Source: Chloroflexota bacterium (GTDB lineage Bacteria; Chloroflexota; Anaerolineae; Anaerolineales; Villigracilaceae). From it: a DNA stretch of 64,000 bases. This document shows, one piece after another, positions 40,954-50,614 of the stretch (position 1 is its first letter; each line of letters opens with the position of its first letter). The notes under the pieces were generated by a model. That model was not told the origin of the DNA. It made no database searches and worked only from the letters and a program-made list of their open reading frames with translations. A program made the translations under genes and the position numbers. Location: positions 682,001 to 746,000 of the forward strand of contig JACRBN010000026.1 of NCBI GenBank assembly GCA_016213105.1, written 5' to 3'.

Positions 40954-42118
40954 GCGGTCTTCCTTTCCACAGAGTGTAAATCGAACCAAGAGTCAGCAGG
41001 GCCAGGACAAGGATGATGGCAAATCCCGTGTGCAGGCCCAACAGGTCGATGCCCCAGCCTGTCAGCCACGGGCCGAGCAGCGCGCCAATGCCTGCAAAGG
41101 TGTAGAGCACGCCCAGCACGGTATTGATGTTTTCGGTGTGCGCATCCGAGACGGCGGCGGTGATGGTGGGGAAGATGATCGAGAAGAACAGGCCCGTCGA
41201 CGGCAGGAGGAAGGACAGATTGTCCGGCCCGAAGAGTCCCGCCGTCAGGCAGACTAGCGCGCCGATGGATGCGAAGAGGATCGAGCGCAGGTAGCCGATG
41301 CGATGCACCACAAAGCCGCCCAGAAGCCGCCCGACCATGAGCATGGCGAAGAAGAACGAGAGCGCCTGGCTGCTGGCCGTCACGGAGAAGCCGTGCGCTC
41401 CTTGCAGGAACGTGACCAGCCAGGAGGCCATACCGATCTCGGCGGCCACGTAAAAACCGATGGCCGCATAGAACCAGGGCATTTGTCCCTTGAAAGCCAC
41501 GCGCGGGATCTCGCGGAAGTCGAGGGTGGCTTTTTCCTGGCTGCGCGGAAAACGCAGGAAGACAAAAACCAGAACAAAGGCCGCAATCAGGAGCAGATCC
41601 CAGCGGTAGATGCTGCGCCAGGAAATGCTGATGCTGAGCAGCGCACCCGCGACCAGCGGGGCGATCATGGAACCCAGCCCGTGCATGACAGCCATCAGGT
41701 TGAGGAACAGGCCCTTGCGCTTGTGGTGCAGGCTGACGATGATGGCATTCGGGCCGAGTTCGAGGGCGCCCAGTCCCAATCCCAGCACGAACAGCGCAGC
41801 GGAAAGCAGCCAGGTGGAGGTGAATGTGCTGTATCCGCCCACACCCAGGAACATGCTGATGCCCGCCAGAATGATAACGATCTTGAGGCCGAACTTATCC
41901 GCGAGGATGCCTGTGACCAGGGTGGCGATGATAAACCCGAGGTATTCGCCGAAGAAGACGTTGCCGCCTACGCCGGGGTTGATGCGCATTTCGGTTAGCA
42001 TGGCGGGCAGGGTGACGCCTTTGAGGTTGTCGGTAAAGCCAAAGACGAAAAAGGCCAGGAAACAACCTGCGGTCAGAAAAACAATGGTGGTGTTGGAAGG
42101 TCGTTGCATGGGCGTCAT
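40937..42118 (-). CDS. MFS transporter, sugar-type
   Basis: A 393-aa, 12-helix transporter. TAGCFLAFFVFGFTDNLKGVTLP opens helix 1 (shown in part: FFVFGFTDNLKG), and LADKFGLKIVIILA between helices 2 and 3 is the MFS loop motif. LELGPNAIIVSLHHKRKG and MHGLGSMIAPLVAG resemble the fucose/glucose permease group (FucP/GlcP-like). It is downstream of the ABC sugar operon, beyond a terminator, and shares a transcript with the oxidoreductase gene. Probably takes up a monosaccharide or related polyol. Confidence 0.82.
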   Translation of the reverse strand: MTPMQRPSNTTIVFLTAGCFLAFFVFGFTDNLKGVTLPAMLTEMRINPGVGGNVFFGEYLGFIIATLVTGILADKFGLKIVIILAGISMFLGVGGYSTFTSTWLLSAALFVLGLGLGALELGPNAIIVSLHHKRKGLFLNLMAVMHGLGSMIAPLVAGALLSISISWRSIYRWDLLLIAAFVLVFVFLRFPRSQEKATLDFREIPRVAFKGQMPWFYAAIGFYVAAEIGMASWLVTFLQGAHGFSVTASSQALSFFFAMLMVGRLLGGFVVHRIGYLRSILFASIGALVCLTAGLFGPDNLSFLLPSTGLFFSIIFPTITAAVSDAHTENINTVLGVLYTFAGIGALLGPWLTGWGIDLLGLHTGFAIILVLALLTLGSIYTLWKGRPHDTTA

Positions 42119-42196
42119 TATATATTACCCACGCACACAAAGTGCTTTTTCCCATCCTTGAAAAAAAGCCATTTGTGCGCGCGCCGGGTATAAAGC

Positions 42197-42226
42197 AACA
42201 GGCCCGGCGATAAGGCCGGGCCTGTT
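42197..42226. terminator. Terminator after the sugar ABC operon
   Basis: Perfect 12-bp stem AACAGGCCCGGC (42197-42208) / GCCGGGCCTGTT (42215-42226) with six bases of loop. On the minus strand GCTTTAT follows. It ends the operon whose last gene stops at 42248. Confidence 0.8.
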
Positions 42227-42247
42227 CAGTGATATTGGAATGGCCGA

Positions 42248-43435
42248 TTATTTGCCGCGGTTGCGGGTGGTTACGTCGAAGATCACGGCCGCCGCGAGCA
42301 CCGCGCCTCTGGCAATGTATTGGTAGGAAATGCCGATGCCCATCAGGTTCATGCCGCTGGTCAATGACAACATCACCAGCGCGCCGATGATCGACCCGGC
42401 CACCTTGCCGATGCCGCCCGCGGGCGATACGCCGCCGATGAAGGCCGCGGCAATGGCGTCCAATTCCCACAGGGATCCGGCTGTCGTGGTGGCAGACTGC
42501 AAGCGCGACGCGAACAGGATGCCCGACAAAGCCGACAGCATGCCCATCGACCCAAAAACGATATAGGTGATTTTCTTTACGTTGATGCCGCTCAACTCGG
42601 CCGCTTCCGGGTTGCCGCCGACGGCGTAGATATGCCTGCCGAGCACGGTCTGGGTCGTGATGAAATGATAGATGATCACCACCACCAGCACCACCACCGC
42701 CGTCCAGGAGAGGCCCTGATAGCCCGCGAGCAGCCAGGTGATGCCGCCCACCAGGGACGCCATGAAAATCAATTTAATGATGAACATGTCGTTCGGCAGC
42801 ACTTCGAAGTTATAAGCTTCCTTCTTTTTTCGGCTGTTGATCTCACTGATGACAAACAGGATGATGGCGATGATCCCGATGATCAGGGTCAATTTATGCA
42901 CACCCGGTAAAAACGCTTCCAGGCCTGGAATATCGGGAATGAAGCCGTTTCCAATGGCATTGAAGGTCTCATCGGGAATTACGATCGTGCCGGTGCTTTC
43001 CGTCACAACCAGGATGGCTCCGCGATAGATCAACCAGCCGGCCAGCGTTGCCACAAAGGCGGGGATTTTCATCTGCGCCACCAGAAAAGCGGTGATGAGC
43101 CCAGCCAGGATCCCGAGCGCCAGGGTCAGAGGGATGGCCGCATATACGGGAAAATGCCACTGCACCATGGCGATGGCCGCCACCGCGCCGAGAAAACCGC
43201 CGAGAAAGCCGACCGACAAGTCGATGTGGCGGATGATGATGACCAGCGTCATGCCGACCGCCAGCACGGCGATATATCCCGTCTGGTTCACCAGGTTGAC
43301 GATGTTACGCGACGAGATGAAGGTGCCGCCCGTCGTGATCGTAAATATGGCCATGATCACAAATAGGGCAATGTACATACCGTATTCGCGAATGTTCTGC
43401 TGCAGTACGGTTTTTGCATTATTGAAAAAAGACAT
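42248..43435 (-). CDS. Monosaccharide ABC permease, GguB/MmsB type (CUT2)
   Basis: A 395-aa permease with about 10-12 hydrophobic helices of the ribose/xylose/ChvE-system class. Marks are AVGMTLVIIIRHIDLSVG (a variant of the GMTLVIITGGIDLSVG motif), VATLAGWLIYRGA, the loop YAVGGNPEAAELSGINV and AAFIGGVSPAGGIGKVAGS. It forms homodimers with the ATPase encoded 12 bases upstream. This CUT2 pair belongs with the ChvE-like half of the fused binding protein at the head of the operon, although two CUT1-type permease genes are inserted between. Confidence 0.92.
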   Translation of the reverse strand: MSFFNNAKTVLQQNIREYGMYIALFVIMAIFTITTGGTFISSRNIVNLVNQTGYIAVLAVGMTLVIIIRHIDLSVGFLGGFLGAVAAIAMVQWHFPVYAAIPLTLALGILAGLITAFLVAQMKIPAFVATLAGWLIYRGAILVVTESTGTIVIPDETFNAIGNGFIPDIPGLEAFLPGVHKLTLIIGIIAIILFVISEINSRKKKEAYNFEVLPNDMFIIKLIFMASLVGGITWLLAGYQGLSWTAVVVLVVVIIYHFITTQTVLGRHIYAVGGNPEAAELSGINVKKITYIVFGSMGMLSALSGILFASRLQSATTTAGSLWELDAIAAAFIGGVSPAGGIGKVAGSIIGALVMLSLTSGMNLMGIGISYQYIARGAVLAAAVIFDVTTRNRGK

Positions 43436-43446
43436 GGTTCTGCCTC

Positions 43447-44967
<1,521 letters not shown>

Positions 44968-45017
44968 GAATGACTCCGGAAGGAAAATTATGTTTGCAGG
45001 ATGGGACAGGCCCAGCC

Positions 45018-45881
45018 TTAGCCTTTGAGAGAACCCGCCAGCAGGCCGCGCAGGAAGTAGCGGCCCAGGAAGATGTACACCAGCAGGGTGGGCAGGGCGG
45101 CCAGCAGGGAGCCGGCCATTTGCACGTTCCAGGCAATAATCTGACTGCCAGCCATGTTATTGAGTGCCACCGTGATGGGCCAGTCGCTGTTACCCGTTAA
45201 TACCACCGCAAAAAGGAAGTCGTTCCAGGCAGAGGTGAACTGCCAGATCAACACCACCACGAAACTGGGCAGAGAGATCGGCAGCAGGATCCAGCGGTAG
45301 ATGCCGAGCATGTCCGCGCCGTCGATCTTGGCGGCTTCGAGCAGCTCCTGCGGCAGGCTGGCATAGTAGTTGCGAAAAGTAAGCGTGGTGATGGGGATGC
45401 CGTAGATGATGTGCGCCAGCGCAAGAGCAGCCAGGCTGACAGGGAAATCGATCCCGACACTTTGAAAGAACGCCCCCACCGGCATCGTAATGGTGCGCAT
45501 GAACACCACCAGCGGGATCAGGATGCTTTGATAAGGGATGAACATGCCGAACAGGATGAACGGGAAGATCACATCTGCGCCGCGGAATTTCCACTTGGCA
45601 AGGATAAATCCGTTCAATGACCCCAGCGCAGAGGAAATCAGGGCAGCCGGGATCACCATCAAAAAACTATTCCACAGGTGCGGAGACAACTTGGAGAAGG
45701 CCTCGATGAAGTTGTCGAAATGAATGCCCGAGGGCAGGTTCCACATCGTCTTCAGGTCGATCTCGGCGAAGCTCTTGAAGCCCGTCACCAGCATGACGTA
45801 CATGGGAATTAGGTAGAAGACCGCCATCAGAATGAGCGGCACGTACAACCAGTTTTTGGCAAGACGGGATTTCATTTTCAT
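45018..45881 (-). CDS. Carbohydrate ABC permease, MalG type (CUT1)
   Basis: A 287-aa, six-helix inner-membrane permease. The EAA loop that contacts the ATPase reads YASLPQELLEAAKIDGADMLGIYRWI (core: EAAKIDGADMLGIYRWI), followed by LPISLPSFVVVLIWQF. It ends in the family's usual LAGSLKG. Start overlaps the MalF-type stop by four bases. It forms a heterodimer with the 45878 product. The paired C-terminal half of the fused binding protein is its expected partner. Confidence 0.92.
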   Translation of the reverse strand: MKMKSRLAKNWLYVPLILMAVFYLIPMYVMLVTGFKSFAEIDLKTMWNLPSGIHFDNFIEAFSKLSPHLWNSFLMVIPAALISSALGSLNGFILAKWKFRGADVIFPFILFGMFIPYQSILIPLVVFMRTITMPVGAFFQSVGIDFPVSLAALALAHIIYGIPITTLTFRNYYASLPQELLEAAKIDGADMLGIYRWILLPISLPSFVVVLIWQFTSAWNDFLFAVVLTGNSDWPITVALNNMAGSQIIAWNVQMAGSLLAALPTLLVYIFLGRYFLRGLLAGSLKG

Positions 45882-46765
45882 GCTTCAGTCTCCGTCTTCA
45901 AGGTGTAGCGGATGTAGGGGATAATCAGCACGGCCACGCTGAGCAGCAGCAGGATGCCGATCGCCGCGCCGCGCCCGTAGAACAGGCCGTCGAAGGTGGT
46001 CTGCCACATGTAAATGGCGGGCACGTCCAGTGGAAGTTGTTTGCCCGCAATGGCGATGATCAGGTCGAAAACCTTGAGCGACATGTGACCGAGGATAATC
46101 AGGGCGCTCAGGGTCACGGGTGAAAGCAGGGGCAGCATGATGTAGCGATAGATCTGAAATTCGGTCGCGCCATCGATCTGGGCCGCCTCACGCAATTCCA
46201 CGGGAATGGAGCGCAGGCCCGCCAGGTAGAGCGCCATGGTGTACCCAGACATCTGCCAGATGGCCGCCAGCGCAATCGCGGCGATACCCCAATAGGGCGT
46301 GGTGTGCCAGGCATTTTGCAGGAAATCAAGATGAAGATTGGAAAATAGCAGGTTCAAGCCGCTGGTGCGCGATCCGCTGGCAGGGTTCATCAACCAGCGC
46401 CAGACCACGCCCGTGACAATGTATGAGATCGCCATTGGGAAAAGGAACAGACTGCGGAAAAAACTTTCGCCCTTCAGACCCTGGTCGAGCATGACTGCCA
46501 GGAGGAAGCCGAGCAGGATGCTTCCGATTACGAAGACCCCCGTAAAGATCAACGTGTTGCGCACATCCACGGCAAAGCGCGGATCGGAAAACAGGTTTAG
46601 ATAATTTTGGATGCCATTCCAGGTGTAATCGGCGTTGAGGCCCTTCCATTTGCTCAGAGATACCCGCACCGACCAGGCGATGAATCCGTAGACGAAAATC
46701 AACACCGCCAGGATGGACGGTGATATCAGCAGAATGGATAAGTATCGGTCTTTATCTCTCAGCAT
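45878..46765 (-). CDS. Carbohydrate ABC permease, MalF type (CUT1)
   Basis: A 295-aa permease starting at 46765 behind AGAGG; six helices. The EAA loop is VELREAAQIDGATEFQIYRYI, with LPLLSPVTLSALIILG after it, as in MalF/UgpA/GtsB-type subunits. It is separated from the binding-protein gene by a terminator-like hairpin, which would lower permease synthesis relative to the binding protein. Confidence 0.92.
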   Translation of the reverse strand: MLRDKDRYLSILLISPSILAVLIFVYGFIAWSVRVSLSKWKGLNADYTWNGIQNYLNLFSDPRFAVDVRNTLIFTGVFVIGSILLGFLLAVMLDQGLKGESFFRSLFLFPMAISYIVTGVVWRWLMNPASGSRTSGLNLLFSNLHLDFLQNAWHTTPYWGIAAIALAAIWQMSGYTMALYLAGLRSIPVELREAAQIDGATEFQIYRYIMLPLLSPVTLSALIILGHMSLKVFDLIIAIAGKQLPLDVPAIYMWQTTFDGLFYGRGAAIGILLLLSVAVLIIPYIRYTLKTETEA

Positions 46766-46785
46766 CGGAACCTCTTTTGTGTTGC

Positions 46786-46823
46786 AAAAAAGGATTGGGG
46801 CTCCACTTGCGCGGAGCCCCAAT
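46786..46823 (-). terminator. Intercistronic attenuator between binding protein and permeases
   Basis: On the minus strand ATTGGGGCTCC / GGAGCCCCAAT (complement of 46813-46823 and 46794-46804) is followed, after CC, by TTTTTT (complement of 46786-46791). Partial termination here would make the binding protein more abundant than the permeases. Confidence 0.8.
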
Positions 46824-46837
46824 GATTCTACACTACT

Positions 46838-49159
46838 TTACTTGCACGGGCCCGAGGCAGTACAAGCCGCAACCAGCGCAGCCTGGAAAGCTTCCACGTT
46901 GCCGTCGGCGATGAAGAGGCCGAGGGCGGTGTCGATCTCGGACTTCCAGGAGTCGTTGGCCACCACGCCGTGGGTCAGCGAGCCGACCACCACGTTGCTG
47001 GACCAGTCATCCATGGCAGACTGGAGATATTCACCGAAGAGGGTCTTGTCGCAGTCGGTGCGGGCGCAGATGGAGCCCTTGACGGGGTTGAAGGCTTCCT
47101 GACCAGCCTTGGAGCCGGCGATCTTCAGCCAGGCCATCGCACCCTCGGCATCCGGGGCGCCAACAGCTAGCACGAAGGAGTCGGACAGGAACTGGAAGAC
47201 GCCCACGGTACCGGGCACAGGCGCCCAGCCGTAATCGGTCATCGGGGCCTTGCCGAGTTCGCGGAAGTAGCCTTCGGCCCAGTCGCCCATCACGTTGAAG
47301 GCGGCGTCGCCGTTGACCACGAGCTGGGCGGCATCCTGCCAGGACAGCGAAGCGGAATCGGTGTTGGCATAGGTCAGGACCTTGGCGTAGTTCTCGAGGG
47401 CGGTGGTGACCTCAGGGGAAGCCCAGTCGGTCGTGCCATCCCACAAGCCGTTGTAGGCATCGGCGCCGAGGGTGCCGAGCATGACGGTTTCCATCAGGTG
47501 CATCTTGGTCCACTGTTCACCCAGGGCGAGCGGCTGAACGCCGGCGGCCTGGAGGGTGTCCATGGCGGCAAACCATTCATCCATGGTGGTGGGGACGGTC
47601 ACGCTGTTGGCTTCGAGCACGGCCGGGTTGTACCACAGCACGTTTGCGCGATGGATGTTGACCGGCACGGAGTAGATGTTGCCATCCTGCGAGATGAGCG
47701 GGATGAGGGTTTCGGGCATGACCGCGAGCCAGCCTTCGGCTTCGTACAGGTCATTCAGCGGTTCGATCTGGCCGCCGGCCACGTAGGTGCCGATCAGTTC
47801 CTGACCAGCATGGCCCTGCCAGCTATCGGGCGGGTCGCCAGCTTGCAGGCGGGTGGCGAGCACGGCGCGCGCATTGGTGCCGGCGCCGCCAGCGACGGCA
47901 GCATTCACGAACTCAACCTCGGGATAGTCGGCGCTGAAGATCTTGATCATGGCCTCGAGGCCGGCAGCTTCGCCGCCGCCCGTCCACCACGAGAAGACTT
48001 CCACCTTGCCCGCGGTCGCGGGGGCTTCGGTCGGGGCAGCACCTTCACCGAGACCGGTGAAGTCGCTGGCGGAATAGTACTCGGAATCGATCAGGGCAGA
48101 CTGGACGTTGTCCTTGTCCACGGTGATGACGACGGAAGGATTGGCGGGAACGTCAACCTTGCCGTTGTTGTAGGAGGTGGTGGAAGTGGGGGTCTTGTCC
48201 TGAAGGAAGGAGACGGCCGCGGTGATGGCATCATTGACCAGCGTGCGGACATCCTTGAAGACGGTCATGGACTGCTTGCCGTCGATGATGTACTGGACGG
48301 AGGCCTTTTCGGCATCCTGGCCGGTGACATAGTAGCTGGTGACATCCTTGTCGGCGCCGAAGGCATCGGCAATCGCGCGGGCGGTGCCATCGTTCGGGGC
48401 GAGGATGAAGACGTCGCCCTTATCGGCAGCGGCGGCGGCGGTCAGGTTGGCTTCAGCCAGGCTCTTGGCGGTGTTGAAGTCCCAGTTGGTGGTGACCTGT
48501 CCGATGATCGCGGCCTGTTCGTCGCGGGTCAGGGTGGCCTTGTCCTGGAGTTTCACGGCTTCGGCGGAGTTCTTGATGACGAAGGTGCCGTCGGCGATCT
48601 TGGGCTGGAGGACATTCCAGGCGCCTTCGAAGAACAGGAAGGCGTTGTTGTCGGAGGCAGCGCCGGCAAACAGGTAGAGCGGGTTGTCGGAGCCGGAGGC
48701 ATGATCGACCAGGTACTGGGCCTGGGCTTCGCCCACGGAGACGCTGTCGAAGGTGACGTAGAAGTCGACGGCATCGGTGTCGCGGATGAGGCGGTCATAG
48801 GAAATGACCTTCACACCGGCGGCCTTGGCGGCTTCAGCAGCGGCGCCGGCAGCGGTTCCATCCTGCGGGCAGATGATGAGGACTTTGATGCCCTGGCTGA
48901 TCAACGCTTCGACGTTGGCCTTTTCCTTGGCGGAATCGCCCTGGCTGAAGAGGATCTGGACTTCATAGCCGGCGGAGGTCAGGGCGTCCTTGAAGCGGGT
49001 TTCGTCCTGTATCCAGCGGGGCTCGTCCTTGGTGGGGAGCACGATACCGACAGCGATCTTGCTGCCGGCGGTTTCTGTCGCCTTGGGGCCGCAGGCCGAA
49101 AGAACGGTGGCCGCGATCACGAGGAGGGACAGGAGGGTGAATAAAACTTTCTTGGACAT
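46838..49159 (-). CDS. Fused sugar-binding lipoprotein: ChvE-type plus MalE-type domains
   Basis: A 773-aa lipoprotein (lipobox LSAC, Cys23), about twice the usual length. Residues 30-368 are a complete ChvE/multiple-monosaccharide binding protein: KIAVGIVLPTKDEPRWIQD, YDRLIRDTDAVDFYVTFD, GQDAEKASVQYIIDGKQSMT, ending DSEYYSASDF. A linker at 369-384 (GLGEGAAPTEAPATAG) resembles a post-lipobox spacer. Residues 385-773 are a complete family 1 extracellular binding protein like glucose/mannose binders: KVEVFSWWTGGGEAAGLEAM, NAAVAGGAGTNARAVLATRL, AFNVMGDWAEGY, VKGSICARTDCD. The frame is continuous. It heads an operon containing permeases of both classes, so the fusion matches its surroundings. Signal peptide and anchor are shared. 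Confidence 0.92.
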   Translation of the reverse strand: MSKKVLFTLLSLLVIAATVLSACGPKATETAGSKIAVGIVLPTKDEPRWIQDETRFKDALTSAGYEVQILFSQGDSAKEKANVEALISQGIKVLIICPQDGTAAGAAAEAAKAAGVKVISYDRLIRDTDAVDFYVTFDSVSVGEAQAQYLVDHASGSDNPLYLFAGAASDNNAFLFFEGAWNVLQPKIADGTFVIKNSAEAVKLQDKATLTRDEQAAIIGQVTTNWDFNTAKSLAEANLTAAAAADKGDVFILAPNDGTARAIADAFGADKDVTSYYVTGQDAEKASVQYIIDGKQSMTVFKDVRTLVNDAITAAVSFLQDKTPTSTTSYNNGKVDVPANPSVVITVDKDNVQSALIDSEYYSASDFTGLGEGAAPTEAPATAGKVEVFSWWTGGGEAAGLEAMIKIFSADYPEVEFVNAAVAGGAGTNARAVLATRLQAGDPPDSWQGHAGQELIGTYVAGGQIEPLNDLYEAEGWLAVMPETLIPLISQDGNIYSVPVNIHRANVLWYNPAVLEANSVTVPTTMDEWFAAMDTLQAAGVQPLALGEQWTKMHLMETVMLGTLGADAYNGLWDGTTDWASPEVTTALENYAKVLTYANTDSASLSWQDAAQLVVNGDAAFNVMGDWAEGYFRELGKAPMTDYGWAPVPGTVGVFQFLSDSFVLAVGAPDAEGAMAWLKIAGSKAGQEAFNPVKGSICARTDCDKTLFGEYLQSAMDDWSSNVVVGSLTHGVVANDSWKSEIDTALGLFIADGNVEAFQAALVAACTASGPCK

Positions 49160-49229
49160 TTGGTTCTTCTCCTTTTGAATTGTGGAAAAAACTTGCGAGG
49201 CTGACTTGCGGTGTCGCGACCCCTGTTCC

Positions 49230-50459
49230 TCACCTCCTTTCGATTTGGGTTGGATGAGACATGATGTCGTCTACAACGAGGGCTACTGCGCCGATCAAAC
49301 TCGCGTCAGGGCCGAACTGTGATAATTCCACGCTCACCTTTTTGCCGATTTCAGGCAGGCAATGCCGCGTAACGGCACTGCTGATGGACGGAAGCATGTG
49401 GGGGGCGGCGATGGTCAGCGGCCCGCCGAGGATGATCTTCTCTGGATTCAGGAAGTTGATGATGGTCGAAAGGCCCTGGCCCAGGGCCGAGCCTGCCTCG
49501 GAGAAGGAGCCGAGGGCTTCCACGTCCCCGGCGTCTGCCGCTTGTTTAATCAACGGCAGCGAAAGCGGAGCATTCTGTTCCGCCATCAGGGCTGGAATGA
49601 TACTGCTCCGCTTGACATCGAGACGGGCCTGGACCCGCTGAATAATCGAATATTGATTGGCATAGGTTTCCCAGCAGCCGCGATTTCCGCAGTGACAGGG
49701 AGCCTGGATCGGCTCGACCATGATGGGGGAGTGGCCGATCTCGCCGGCGTACCCGTTCTTGCCGCGGTACAACTCCCCGTTCAGGAAGAAACCTCCGCCG
49801 ATGCCCACCCCCGCAAACACGAAAATGTAGTCCGTGCTCTGGCGGGCAATGCCAAAAAGGTGTTCCGCCACGGCAGCGGCATTGGCATCGTTTTCGACGA
49901 AGACCTTCAGGCCGGTCCGTTCGGCAAAGACCTTCCGCAGCGGGACGTTGTGCCAGTGCAGGTTGGGGGCAAAGATCAACATGCCTTCGTTCAGGTCGAC
50001 CGTGCCGGGTGTGGCCAGGCCGAGTCCCAGCAAAGGCAGGGACATCTCGCGGCTGGCATTGATCGCCTCCTGTGTCAGGTGGAAGAGCTGGTTGAGGGTC
50101 TTCTCGTAGGCGGGATCGGCGCTGGCATTCTTGCGCCACAGGATCTTTCCAAGAAAATCGGTGAGAGCCACTGCAACAAAATCGACCCCCAACTCGATCC
50201 CGAGGATGCCGCCCACATGGCGGTTGATCTCCAGCAGGGTGGCGGGACGTCCCGCTCCGACCGAATTCTGGCCGGTTTCGCGGATCAAGTCCAGCGCCAT
50301 CAACTCTTCGACCAAACTGGAGACAGTGGATTTGTTCAGGCCGGTCTCCACCGCGATCTGGGCGCGCGAAAGCGGCGCTTCGTTATGAATTCTTCGAAGC
50401 ACAAGCGAGAGATTCATCTCCCGCATTAGGGCCTGGTCCGCGGTGGTCTTGAGTTCCAT
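49230..50459 (-). CDS. ROK-family transcriptional repressor (XylR-like)
   Basis: A 409-aa regulator: N-terminal winged helix (residues about 15-75, with SRAQIAVETGLNKSTVSSLV as the recognition helix region) followed by a ROK sugar-kinase-like domain with GVGIGGGFFLNGELYRG and the zinc motif CHCGNRGCWET. The start is set at 50459 (MELKTTAD), as the longer frame runs through the promoter. A XylR-type operator lies 9 bases upstream, so it autoregulates. Its gene is 70 bases upstream of the binding-protein gene on the same strand; one promoter seems to serve the whole sugar operon. The inducer is probably one of the transported sugars. Confidence 0.9.
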   Translation of the reverse strand: MELKTTADQALMREMNLSLVLRRIHNEAPLSRAQIAVETGLNKSTVSSLVEELMALDLIRETGQNSVGAGRPATLLEINRHVGGILGIELGVDFVAVALTDFLGKILWRKNASADPAYEKTLNQLFHLTQEAINASREMSLPLLGLGLATPGTVDLNEGMLIFAPNLHWHNVPLRKVFAERTGLKVFVENDANAAAVAEHLFGIARQSTDYIFVFAGVGIGGGFFLNGELYRGKNGYAGEIGHSPIMVEPIQAPCHCGNRGCWETYANQYSIIQRVQARLDVKRSSIIPALMAEQNAPLSLPLIKQAADAGDVEALGSFSEAGSALGQGLSTIINFLNPEKIILGGPLTIAAPHMLPSISSAVTRHCLPEIGKKVSVELSQFGPDASLIGAVALVVDDIMSHPTQIERR

Positions 50460-50467
50460 GGGGATAC

Positions 50468-50492
50468 TTAGTATGTTGGGGCAACCAACTAA
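50468..50492. promoter_or_regulatory. XylR-like operator of the ROK/sugar operon
   Basis: A 25-base imperfect palindrome: TTAGTATGTTG (50468-50478), GGG, CAACCAACTAA (50482-50492), halves matching at 9 of 11. It closely resembles the Bacillus XylR operator (TTAGTTTGTT...GGGCAACAAACTAA). It covers the predicted transcription start. A weaker similar site may lie at 50563-50587. Confidence 0.75.
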
Positions 50493-50496
50493 ACTT

Positions 50497-50524
50497 ATTA
50501 TATAACTTTGGAATAGCATGTCAA
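50497..50524 (-). promoter_or_regulatory. Promoter of the ROK/sugar ABC operon
   Basis: Minus strand TTGACA (complement of 50519-50524), a 16-base spacer, TATAAT (complement of 50497-50502). Both hexamers are perfect. The start falls inside the operator. Confidence 0.8.
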
Positions 50525-50614
50525 TAGGCAGATTCCAAATTTGAGCCTTTATAAGCGAATACTTAGTTTTATTGTCAAACAAATAGGGGTAAATTTCATG
50601 GATATAATCTACAT

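Noticed and set aside
47498-49144. A 548-codon plus-strand frame opposite the fused binding protein, and a similar long one at 43462-44955.
   Set aside because: Low-complexity Gly/Val/Asp-rich shadows of real genes in GC-rich DNA; no ribosome site or domain.
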